Source: Takifugu bimaculatus (Eukaryota > Chordata > Actinopteri > Tetraodontiformes > Tetraodontidae). From it: 64,000 bases of DNA. Below are positions 25,301-36,995 of this stretch, piece by piece; the first letter of the stretch is position 1, and each line of letters starts with the position of its first letter. A model generated the notes under the pieces. That model saw only the letters and a program-made list of their open reading frames with translations. It searched no databases and was not told where the DNA came from. The stretch lies in contig CP034993.1 of assembly GCA_004026145.2 (NCBI GenBank), positions 10,659,796 through 10,723,795 of the forward strand, given 5' to 3'. The position numbers and the translations under genes are program-made.

Positions 25301-28001
25301 CAACCTGGTGTACGTAGCAGTCCAGTCCATATCTGACCTGTACAACGGCCTGGATGACGACAGCCAGGAGAATGGTGAGATTCTACAGCTTAAATCACCA
25401 TTTTTGATTACCTGGTAAAGGTTGTCTGCTGTTAGTTGTGGTTTATGTTCTTCCCCTGTAAATCCTGCAGTGTTTATGTGCAACACAATGGCCCAGACTC
25501 AGCTGGTTAAGGCCACTGCAGCAATAGAGAGTGCAGCTTTTGTGACCACGCACTGGCTGTTGAGCGTTAGGCCCACCTCCGGCCTCCTCTACACCATCAC
25601 CGAGGAGCTCAAAAGCCAGGTTAAGAGGATGGGAGGATTCTTTCAGCTTCTCATACAGGTAAAAAGCATAACCATGCTGTATCAAAGGCCACCAAAGCAA
25701 TTTGACATCTCTAATTCTGCATGAACAACAGGAGTGATTTTCAGTTTAGGGTAGCTTGACAGGGGGCTGCTAATCAAAATGCACAGCAGTAATTGAAGGC
25801 ACATCGAGGCTCTGAGCTGTTTGAGCTGTGCGTGGAAAAGACCATGAGGAGGGAATTCTTAACCTTGAGCCTCAAACAGAACATGAATATATGGAAACTA
25901 ACTTTAAATTCCTCACCAGCCCCAGCACCTCAACACACATATTTTGCACACTCCCATTTTACACCCCCCCCTTCCCACCAGTTTCTGGCATTCTAATTTA
26001 TTTATTGACCCTCCAGCCTGCTCTGGTCATTTTGCCTGGTTGCTGCCATTGATTTACTGGTAAATTAATTTTAATTAAACTTGTTTGTGCTGGGGGGTTT
26101 CTCTTTTTTTTTTTCTTCCCAGGGTTGTGAATCCGAGATCACGTCAATGGTAACAGAGGCACAGAGGAAGAGCAGTCAGTGCCTGGATGCTGCATTGCTC
26201 GCACTCGGCCACCTGGCGGCTATGACGGGCATGCCGTTGCACGCTGTGGAGCGAGGTGCCCAGGCCGCTGGCAAGGTAACATCACCATTAATACCACAGC
26301 ACATTCTATTCATGTGAAAGCTTCACTTTGAAGAGCGAATAAAGGTTCATTTGTGTTGTACAGCAGATGCACACCAAACACATCAGTTCACTGAGATGTT
26401 TATGGAGACATGATCAATAATTATTGAGACATATTTCTTATATTGGGTTGCTGGTTAATCTTGGTTAGTTTGTTCTTTTAAAAGCCGCTTCTTATCGTAC
26501 TTTTCCCTCCAGCAATCCACTTTTGAGAATCTGCTAAAGGGGACCAGCAAGGGCATTCACTCCCTCGTGGAAGAAGGTCTCATCATCACCAGAGAAATGC
26601 TGAGAGAGGCTCAGCTGGCGTACCCCAGGAGCCCCGTAAGAGATCCTGCCTGTACTTTTCCTCGTCTGTAACATTTAAAATCGTGAGCCAGCGCTGATAA
26701 TCTGTCTCTGGATGCAGCTCCTGCAGAGTCTAAAATCCAAGATGCTTGACATGGCCCGTGCTCTACAGAGCTACATGCATCACCAGATCTCTGTGAGTTT
26801 AAAAAAAAAATTCAGTTCTTTAAAAATATTCTCTGTATTTAATCTGCAGATTTACGACAACGCTAATGTGTGTTTGGCGACAGCGTGGATCAGGCCAGAA
26901 TCATGCTCCCCTGCTTCTGTAAATGTTAAATGTATCACACTTCAGCGTTCCAGATGAGTGCTAATGGCCACAGCAAGTCCCATTAAAGATGCCACTCAGC
27001 CTTTATTGCTTCTGTAAAGCTCAGTGCTCTGCAGGCTTATCTCTGTGCACTCGTCTCTTGACAATCGTTCAGGTAATGAATGCGCTGAGGGAAGTGACAT
27101 CACTCACAGCTAACAGGCTTGTTCACCATTATCTCTACCAGGCAGAGTGGCAGTTATTGTAGAAAACTATACGTGGAAACCGCTAACACGGGGTTGAGTA
27201 TTTTGTGGCTTCGGGTTTACTGCCAGTCCCGATTTAGAATGAGGCCAAACGCAACATCGACAAGTGACTGAACCAGAGGGTGTGAGAGCAACATACACAT
27301 GCTGTTCTTAAACAGGAAAGAGAAGTGGACCCAGAGTTGTCGGACCCGGGTGAGGACGGCTCAGCCGTGCACTTGCAGAGTCTCGGGGCAACAGCAACCA
27401 AGCTGTTCCAGTTGAATCAGGCGGGCCGTCAGCTGCATTCCTGCCTCTCCGCTGCTCTCCAAGGTGACTTCTGACTTACACACAGCCAGCTTCTCTAGAT
27501 AAAGGGTGCATCATACAGTATTTTGCATAATGCTACACAGAGATACTTCTTTTAGCAAAAAAATGACATCAAAATGCAAAAACATTTGCTTCGTTTTTCA
27601 ACTTTTTAGGAAAAGTCTCCAACCTGGCCCACAGCAGAGAGCTGATCGCGTCCTCGGCCCAGGCTGTTGATGAGCTGATCACTGGGCTCTCTAACGGATC
27701 GCCGGCGCCGGCGATGCGGCTTCCCTGTCTCCAGACCGTCTTGGCCTCGAGAGACGAGCTCCACTCTGCGCTGCAGTCTCTGTGCTCCTGGAACCAGGAA
27801 GCAGAGAACAGGAGCTCTGTTGGCTCAGATAAGAGCGGCGAAGAGAGTGCAACCACTCACAGCGTTGTGCGCAATAAAGTGGTTAGTAAGGTTGTGTACA
27901 CTCTCCCTTCAGGTGTGTCTAAAGGCAGCACACAGTGGGTGCATGAGGCTTGTTTTCAAGATTTTCTACTCTTTTACAGGTTCATGCGCGATTTACTGTA
28001 A
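16399..28001 (+). CDS. kif14: KIF14, mitotic kinesin (about 29 coding exons; two frame breaks)
   Basis: This is a kinesin-3-like motor needed for cytokinesis at the midbody. Exon 1 is 16399-17390; later exons include 17462-17716, 17808-17895, 17997-18095, 18295-18347, 18443-18473, 18554-18661, 18769-18885, 18975-19094, 19244-19416, 20198-20345, 20477-20540, 20683-20867, 20952-21054, 21143-21300, 21388-21535, 21814-21960, 22327-22459, 22660-22753, 23121-23262, 23467-23570, 24902-25002, 25143-25374, 25471-25658, 26123-26275, 26513-26635, 26718-26792, 27316-27463 and 27610-28001. Residues 1-313 are basic and disordered. The motor (about 314-680) has VAVRVRPF, P-loop GQTGSGKS, NDKSSRSHS and DLAGSER. 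An FHA domain (about 750-895) and coiled coils follow. The total is about 1,623 residues if two one-base breaks are ignored (human 1,648). The breaks, at 19050 and at 25214-25280, would truncate the protein as read. The end, STQWV plus about 20 residues, is longer than the human QWV end I recall. Confidence 0.93.
19044..19059 (+). other. kif14: kif14 frame break 1 (in-frame TAG in the motor domain)
   Basis: In the exon at 18975-19094 the frame ending SEQALT meets TAG at 19050-19052. Motor homology resumes one base out of phase (VFTPYRESVLTW, from 19060). The exon is 120 bp, whereas its neighbours' phases require 119. Counting the T at 19050 as extra gives a smooth kinesin sequence. No alternative splice site repairs the frame. 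It is either a base error or a real disabling insertion at about residue 607. Confidence 0.8.
23571..24901 (+). other. kif14: kif14 intron (1.3 kb)
   Basis: This is the largest kif14 intron, between exons ending SRR (23570) and starting with RSRSLLKSRR (24902). No element or additional exon was recognised. Open frames on both strands near 24.1 kb overlap and look non-coding. Confidence 0.6.
25214..25280 (+). other. kif14: kif14 frame break 2 (tail region)
   Basis: In the exon at 25143-25374 the incoming frame reads PGICKELIGQSVF, as in KIF14, but stops at TGA about 25280. The conserved continuation EESLADRLVSDLNLVY lies in the next frame, the one matching the phase of the following exon. One extra base, or two missing, must fall somewhere in this interval. 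The T runs and AGAAGAGAG stretch are candidate places. Confidence 0.8.
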
Positions 28002-28583
28002 AATGCCAATCCTGAGCTATTATTAAGGTCAACCTGCTCATTGTGTTATGGAGCACACACTGCAGAGATTTCATCTGCTTATTTTCATAAATATTTTATG
28101 AGTTGCAAATGAACATCCATCCTGCAAGGTGCAGGAAAACCAATACAGTATCTGGACACGCGGCAGTACTTCTAATTTTTTTTTTTGGTCACTTTTGGTC
28201 AATTGTTTTTTTTTTTTTTTTTAAAGAAAACACAGCTGTCAAGTGCTGTATTTTTCTTTAAGAGCCTTGAACCTTCATTATAGGGACTCAAGAGAAGGTG
28301 TGGAATTTAAAAGACTCCTCAATCAGAGTCCAGGAACTGTAAGGGACTATCAAGAAGAATGTTCCATACACACAGAAGGTGCACTTTCTAACCTCTGCTG
28401 TTCAGTACCCGATTCCTGTCTAAGACCGTATATTTTGGGCTCATGTTTACACAATGCCATAATTTGCACTCCGAAGAAGCTTTTATATTTATTGTTTCTT
28501 CTTAATAGATGTACTCACTCTTGTCTCTTTATTTTTTTTTAATGCTACAATTTGATATGTCAAAATAATATAGCAGCTTCTGT

Positions 28584-28589
28584 AATAAA
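28584..28589 (+). terminator. kif14: Candidate kif14 polyadenylation signal
   Basis: An AATAAA hexamer lies about 580 bp after the kif14 stop codon. A G-rich tract follows at about 28610-28620, as is common downstream of poly(A) sites. The assignment rests on position only. Confidence 0.5.
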
Positions 28590-29130
28590 ATTTGTGGATT
28601 GATTTTGCGGTGGGGGGGGGGCATTTTAACTGCTGTATAAATCTCGAAGAACATCTGAGCGTGTTTAAGGCGTGAGTTTCATTTGCATTAGTATTTGAGT
28701 GTCATTAACCTACATACACTACTAGTGTTTACTCTGGAAATGACTTCAAGCAGATGGAATCCAACCTGCTTCATAGGCGTTAACCCCCCCACACCTCATT
28801 TATGAGGCCATCACGTCACTTTGCAAGTGTGCAAGCCTTTAGCTCCACTAGACACCCTGAAACCGCCAAAAGGCCCCCGGAGGTCCATGAAAGCTGATTT
28901 TTGGCAAGTTTCCTGCGGCGCGCCAGAGGTTACACCCACTCTTCGCAGCAGCCTCTGCATCCTCCTCCCCTTCTCGGGAGAAACCACGGATCCCTCCGTT
29001 CCTTACTGACAGAAATGTAGAACGTTAAACGCACATTTAGTCCTTTTTTTAAAAAAAAAATCGCGTGGAATTGATGTAGGTGTACGCGGAAATCAGAGGC
29101 GCGCACAGACGCAGCGGACAAACGACTGGA
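28590..29130 (+). promoter_or_regulatory. adgrd2: Intergenic region and presumed adgrd2 promoter
   Basis: This is the space between the kif14 poly(A) signal and the first adgrd2 ATG. The part from 28,830 to 29,130 is richer in GC and CpG, which fits a promoter and 5' UTR. No clear TATA box or other motif stands out. Confidence 0.4.
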
Positions 29131-32100
29131 ATGAGAAGACGCGCAAAAAAGTTGTGCAGGTAAAAAAGAACCAGCTCTGGTCTGTTTTTAAAGACCTGCT
29201 AATGTTATTGAAGGGATTACATATCTGATCGTATTGTTTTCCAGGATGCACTGGTTATTGTTCCCTAGAGTGTGGTGGCTTGTAAGTAATTCTTTAGTCT
29301 TTATTAGATATTTTTGACCTACAAATCGGATGCATTAACACTTGTCTAAATGAGCCAAACACACCACATACTGTAGACATGGTCATTAATATGAACTTAC
29401 AGGTAAACTAACGTCCGAGGGCCGCGTTCCATTTAGTCATGTATCGTGACACAGACACGTACAACCACAGCCTTGGAACACCTTAAATCCTAAATGGAAC
29501 ACGGCTTTCATCGTAGTCACAAAACATATAAATAACTATTTACTTGCTGATTGTTTTTGTTGCAAATTTACATGATGTTTTATTGTTTCACAATAACTTT
29601 AATGTTGATATATTTACAATTTTTAGTTTAAACGTGATAATTGTGTTGCGCTGTTGAAAGCGCAGCTAAAGCTAACATGAGATTAATTTACCTGTAAGTT
29701 TTATGTAATTCCAAAAATATATATGTAATCTGTCTTCAATGTCACACTCACAGTAAACGTGTTTTTAGCCCCCGTTTGCCCACATTTTTGTGCATATTTT
29801 ATGTTGGCGTCTAGCATCGGCTGCTATTTAATATACAATGCATGTCACGCTTTAAGTAATAAAAAATCTTAAATTTGATTTTATGTTTCAGGTGTGTTTG
29901 CACATCTTGATATTAGGTAAGTCAATCACTATATAATTATCTTTTTAAAAAAAATAAGCCATTAGGTTTGCCATGCAATGTTGAAAATCCCTTCATAGAC
30001 ATATTAATGCTTACAAGAAAAAAATAATAAAAAGAAATGCATTTTGTCTAAAACATCGAGCATATTATGAATGTTTTGTCCCAAAAAGTTATTTTAAAAA
30101 GTCCCACATGCCAGGGTTAGTCTTCGAGGGACTGATTTGGCCTCTATCTGTTTTTTCGTGATATTCTGCCAAGTGCTGATTTGCTCTCATCTGTACAGCT
30201 TTAACAGTGGAAAGCAGAGCCCAGGAAGAGCCCTACTATGAATACGTGCACAAGCGCCTGCAATGGAACGCTGCAGCTAAACTATGCAACGTGCGCTCTG
30301 GGGCGTTAGCCACCGTGTCCAGACCGTTCGAGGACCAAGAGCTCACCAACTTTTTGAACTCCTTGAACATCACCCAGCCCGTGTGGATTGCCAGGAATGT
30401 CATGACAAACCCAACGAGTAGGTTTACTCTTCCCCTGTTCACCGTATACAAACACACCGACGCACACATAGACACATAGACGCTTTGGACTTCATCGTTA
30501 TTCTTCACAGTTAAAGATGACGAGTGATCAAAGAGTGTTGGAATTTAAATTCGCATGACAAATATCCTGGCAAGCATTGAGTCAAAATGTGTTTCCATTT
30601 TAATTAAATTTATAAATTGAGCTTCTTCTTTTTTTTTTGGTTTTGCTGCAAACAAAGGTTCCTCCCAGACCCTGGTTCTTGAATTTACTGGGCATTCGGA
30701 GAACTACGCCCATCTTCACCCCAGATTCCAACCCATGGACTCATTGACTGTTTGTGTCCGTCTCCGCTTTGATCCAAAGTGCTCGGGTGTTTCCACCATC
30801 TACTCTTACACCAGGTCACATATCGGTGTATTCCAGCTCCGGGCAAAAGTGATCCAGGGGAAAGGTGTTCAGTTTGCGCTGCAGATGCACAGTAGTCACG
30901 GGCCGTACCAGGACGCCTTCGACCTGGATGACTCTTGGCACTCTGTGTGTATTACTTGGACCCAGGATGGTGGACGGTGGGCGCTTTTTTCAGATGGGCT
31001 GGTGGTCGCTCGGGATGATGGTCTGAACAGTTCCAGCAGCATTGGCCCTGATGGCCTCTTCATTATTGGGCAGGACCAGGATGCATTTGGGGACTCATTT
31101 CCAGAGAATGAGTCATTCTCAGGGAGTATCACAGAGCTCCACATATGGGACCGGGTGCTCCACAGCAGTGAAATCAACTGGATGGAAACAACGTGCTCCC
31201 CCTTTTCTCGCGGGCTGGTGCTCAAGTGGAGCAAAGCCGCGTTTGTGCTGGAGTCCTCCCTCACAAAGCTGTGGAGAGATAATCCATGCCAAGGTACGTT
31301 TGTCTGCAAGCACATTACGAATACGTTTATTTAATCATGTTTTATTCAGGTCAAGAAGGGGGTTTTAGCAGGCACTCCATCTTAAACTGAAGTCTGCTTC
31401 CTCTGTGAATCATAAACACAGATCCTCTGGTTACAGTTGAATCTAATGCACTGCAGTATGGTTCATGGTAGGACTTTGTAATTAATAGTTAAGGATAACA
31501 TTAATGAGGTTGAAGCAAAGGGGAAATCTATCTTCACTCGCTTTACAAGGGACTCGATATTCTGGCCAAGTTGCAACTTGGCAGAAGGCAGCGATCCATA
31601 TGGATCTTGTAAATGTTCCATGTCTCACATCATTCCACATCCCACCCTCCGATACAAACTTCCCCCATTCTGACATCATGCCCTGTGGGGAGGAATTACA
31701 GCGCAACACACTTGACTTTTCTTGGAAGCAAGCGCGCGGCGGGGACGTTTGCACTTGCGATTTTTAAATGCATTTTTCAGACGTGTCCAAAAACCCCATT
31801 AGCAAACCACTCAGACACACACACACAACATGATTTTTGTGTTACTAGCACAGTCCCTTGATTCTGCTGCTGCTTTTTTTTGAGTCTCACCGGCACTGCT
31901 GACAGGCTGGGCACAACGTTTGTTGGTGATTATCTTCAAGAAACTCACCTCGCCAATTCTTCCTCCAGGAAACCTGACTGCCCTGGAGCTTTCCTTCGCT
32001 GACTCTCTCCTGGAAAGAAACTCATCAGGGAATCAAACTTTCCCCTTTGAATCATTCCGCAGTCCTCAGCCTAACGAGGAATGTGTCATCTTTGACCCTG

Positions 32101-35100
32101 TTGTCGGGAATTGGGGCCAAGCCAGATGTGACTCACTCAGAGGGGCCGTCTGCCAGTTTAGGAAGGGTAATAGAAAAAAGGAAATGCAGAAAACTTCATT
32201 TATTTACAGCCTGCAAAGTGTCATTTAAATATTGCTGCTGATGTATGGTTTATCTTTCTCTGCAGACACGCCGGGCATTGTAACCGTCCCAAAGACGCCA
32301 TTCTTCAGTCGATTAAACGAGGATCCTCAGACTAAATCTGTGAGCCAGAGTTTAGTGCATCGTCACTTTAGTGGTCCAAACTTGAGGATATATGTAGAAA
32401 AAATGGCACAAAATCCAAACATTTTCCAGAAACGGACTGTTTCAGTGCTGGAGTTTATTTCGGCTGTCTAGTCTGTGTTTGTTGGCTCTGTGCAAGGCAG
32501 ATTTGACTCATTTTCACTTGGAGTCATTATTTAGAACTGGCTCCTGGTTCCTGCATGTCTCATGGTTCACACCCGACTCATATATATTTTCCTACTTTAT
32601 GCAACTTTAATCTTAAGCAGCCCAATTCATAACACGTTAGACGACTGGGAGCCGACTAATTTTTCCTGATTAATCTAACAAATACTGTCAATCATGTTGA
32701 AATCACTGAGTTTTGATCGCGTTCTCTAAAAAACTCTTGATTTTTGGAGGTGATGGAGAAGCTGAGTGCGAACATTTCACGGAATAGAGATGTGACCTTG
32801 CTGCAGCACCTGACCCAGGCTCTTCTGCGCGCGCTGGAGGCCGGTGACTCCAACATCCTCACCTCTAACGACGTCCTGTACCTCGCCCAAATGATCGAAA
32901 TGGCCCGGGCGCCAGTGATCAGAGCTGACACCGCTCAAGCAGCCACAGCAGACATCATGGTGTCTATTGCTACCAACTATGTGAAGATGGCAAGTTTGAT
33001 GCTGGAGCCCCGTTTGGCTAATCAGTGGACGGACTCCACAGAAGGGGTGAGGGATATTCTGTCTCTCTGAAGGAAATGATGTAAATGTCATGCATGAGAC
33101 ACATTAAAATACACGGTGACTATCGTAACCCTGAGACATTGTCCTGTTTTCTGCTCTGATCTTCAGGTGAAAGTGGGGCCGTTTACTGTGATCAGAAGTA
33201 TCGACAGTCTCGCTGAGACGCTTGCAGACATGCTGTCTGCTGAAAAAAGAGACTTCACTCTTTCCACCAAGAATATAAGTTAGGAGAAACTCCCTCTCGA
33301 TACCTTAAGTGATTTGTCACTGACATTAAATTTAGTTCTAGTAGTTTGCTGCGCTTCAGTGTTTTTAATATAGAATGTTATAATTGTATAATATTAACCC
33401 TCCATTTAAACTGTACCACAGACTCGTAACACAATGTGTACGTTTCATTCTCATTTCATCTGGGTGCGCCGCGTCCTTCATACCAGATGTATACATCAAG
33501 TGGCAGAAGCTGTCCAACGAGAGCTGTCCCCAAGTATTTCAACCATATTCTTCCATCAGCAATGGAGGGCAGGATGAGTTGTCAGTCCCTGACACTGAAC
33601 TCCGGAGGATACACTTGCTGGGTAGCGACCCCCACACACACACACACACACACACACGCACAATGGTACTTGAGAATGAGGCACGTATAAAGCATTGACT
33701 GAACAAACTTGTTTTGAATTAGATAGATTTTACCTTGAAACGTCTGCGGCGAGATGGAGTCTTTGTTGGGAAAAAGTAACACAGTTCAACGTAATACAGC
33801 TAGTTTTGTACGCCAGAGGTTTACAATACTTTGCTTGGATACTGAGTATTGAGAAATGGTAACAAACTCCCTGATCCTGACCTCTGACCTCCAATAGTCA
33901 GACATCATGACCATTATGATCTTTTTACAGTGCTTATCATTTCCACAATATCTTTGGAGTAATTAGAGGATTCTAATAAAATATATTTTGATTGCATGCT
34001 GTGTTAAGTTGATATACTTGACTTAAAATGTATTTGTCTGTTTGTCTGTTTGTATCCAGGACACAAAGAAGTGATGTTTATTCATACACATTACAGCCAC
34101 CTGAGTGAAATTATATGTGGAGCTCAGGAGCCATCACTGAAGCCCCCTGACAAAGCAAAAAGGTTGCTTGTTTTTTCCTACCCTATTAATGGCACGAGAT
34201 ATGTTGTCTGTTGTTTGGGAAATTATGGTCATAACCATCAGAAACAACTCAATCCCTCTCTTCCATTGAAAAATAAAGCTTTTACTAGCATCTTCCAGCT
34301 GATATACCTGATTATTGACATATACTAGATGCTTACCTGGTGCAAGAAAGTCTGAACCGGTTTGAGCCTGTTTGGATCTATTTTGTTGCAACTGTGTGGT
34401 TGTTACGGAAACCATCTATATGCCACAAATGACCAGGAGTGGTCATCGTTAGCTCTCCGTGCAGTTGGTTTTTGCTTAATCACAAAGATGGAATCATTTC
34501 CCTTCCTTCCGGTAGCTGAGCTATTGTAGTCCCCTGTTGCATTATTAAACTTGCATAGGAAACTCTCCTCTGCATTTATAATTGAGTTGTAAAACATAGT
34601 TAACTATTAATCACTGTCTGCGTGTTTAGAATTCTCCCAGGTCATCTGAGTTCTGCGGTTATATCCGCTACTGTCCGCGATTCATCCAAGGCCAAAAACA
34701 TTCCCGTGGCTGTCAAGTACTCCCTGTCAACATCACCTGCGGTGAGGCCCGTTTTACTCATTTATGTAGAACTGCTGTAGAAAGGATCGCGTTCCATAAG
34801 ACTTTAGCATATTAGATCAAATCTGAAGTGTTAGTATGGAGGAGATATAAAGTAATCAAGTCCACTGTTGTTGTCTCCTTAGATAAAATATTCCCGGAGC
34901 AACAGTCCTGTCTGTGCCTTTTGGAATTTCAGCATAATGTGAGTCAAAAACACTGTACTTTTAAATGAAATATACTGGCCTTTCCTTGGATAAGTGTGTA
35001 TTTGCATGACCTATGCTTCCTCTAGGCAGAATCACACCAGCAGCTGGTCCAGCGAGGGCTGCAGGGTGACCTTTGCCACTCCTGGTGTCACGTCATGTCT

Positions 35101-35798
35101 CTGTAACCACACCACCAATTTTGCAGTACTCATGAATTACTTGGAGCCAAAGGTAATTTTTTTTTATTGGAGTCAATGAAATTCATAGCATCTTTCCGGT
35201 AAAGTCCACCTGAATTCACAATCTGTAGCACAGCATTTTCAAACCTCTGATGTGACAGATTTCTCTCCCATTTTTCCCTGTGACAGTGGAGTCCCGAGGA
35301 AGAGCTCATTCTCTCCAAGCTGACGTTCATCGGCTGCGGAGCGTCGCTGTGTGCACTCGTCGTGACCTTAATGATGTTCACCGTCCTGGAGTGAGTGATT
35401 TTCATGACCTTTACGCTGCTGGAAAACGAACTAGCAGCAGCAGCCCTGCATTAGACAGCCGTCAGTGCTGATTCTGACCAGTCACTGACCACTATACAGT
35501 AGATACTTTTATAGAAATCCTTTAAGAAGCGTTAGAAAGAAGGAAGAGAAAAGAATTTGCTTTTGCTCTGTTCTTGGAAAATGAGGGCGCTCCTATAATA
35601 TTGACCCAGCTTAAGCCAGTAATTAGTGCGGTTTGCATGTGAGTCCACTCTGAAGGTTTATGGTGGCACCCCAAAGCCATTAATTAACATTATGGTCGCT
35701 GAGGGATCACAGTCAGCTAGAGTGAGGCAGACCTGAGGATTTATGCCTGTCCTGAAATCACCAAGTGCAGCCATGCATTACACATATGCACACCCGCG

Positions 35799-35847
<49 letters not shown>

Positions 35848-36964
35848 TAGTGGAAGTCCACTATATTATAGATTCATGCATAATCACACCATGAAATCAT
35901 TGAATCATTGTGGTTAAAGAGCGATGATAGTCTCAGAAGGCCTTTAGGTCATAATGAGATGCTTTTCAGTTGACCAGGAGAAATTAGACGAGATCAATCT
36001 GACTTGTATCATTTATCTGTCATAAATAGAGGTATAATAAGCATGAGCCATGTGAAATTAGCCTGCACAAGTTAACAGTTGTAGTCACTTAGCACGGATT
36101 TATGAAGAGCAGAATTTTGCTGGGGTCTCAGCCCAGTCAGATGTGACTCTTCTGTCTACAGTATTCCCAAATCGGACAGGACGTCCATCCATAAGAACCT
36201 GTTCATCGCTCTGATCTGTGCCCAGGTCATTCTGCTCTGCAGCGGCTCAGCCATTCATAATAAGGTAACACAACAAGGCTTCTGTATGCTTAATGAACGA
36301 CCACTTTTACATTAAGAAGCTATTTCTGTGTGTAGGTTGACAAAATAACTTAATATTCTTCGGTCTAAATTGGTACAGCACAACGCAAGAACGTGTGTGT
36401 CAATGGGACGAAGTTCAGTTCTGCAGTACAAGATGGAGCTCATATCTGCCTGCATCCATGTTTTTAGGTGGCGTGCACACTCGTGGCGGCACTGCTTCAT
36501 CTATTTTTCATGGCCGCGTTCAGCTGGATGCTGGTGGAAGGTCTGCTGCTCTGGAGCAAAGTGGTTGCAGTCAATCTAAATGAGGACCGGCACATGAAGT
36601 ACTACTATCTCATCGGCTGGGGTACAAAAATCAGCAAGAAAACAAGCTAAACGAACTCATTTCGCATTCTGGGTTTTGATTTTCTCTCTTTTTTTAATCT
36701 TCTCTCTGACCCTGCAGGTCTACCAGTGCTGATAGTCACCATTACGCTGGCCTCAGCCTCAGGCAAATACTCAGCAGACGGCTACTGTTGGCTCAGTGTC
36801 CAGGACGGCGTCATCTGGGGCTTTGCCGGACCCGTTATTTTTATTATCATGGTCAGAAAATTAAAAACACACTCTTTTGTTGGAGTCAGGACAGTTAATT
36901 TTATTTTTGCGAGCAGGCTGTCCATGATTTTTTTTGCCTGTTATTACTTCCAACATTGTGCTTG

Positions 36965-36995
<31 letters not shown>

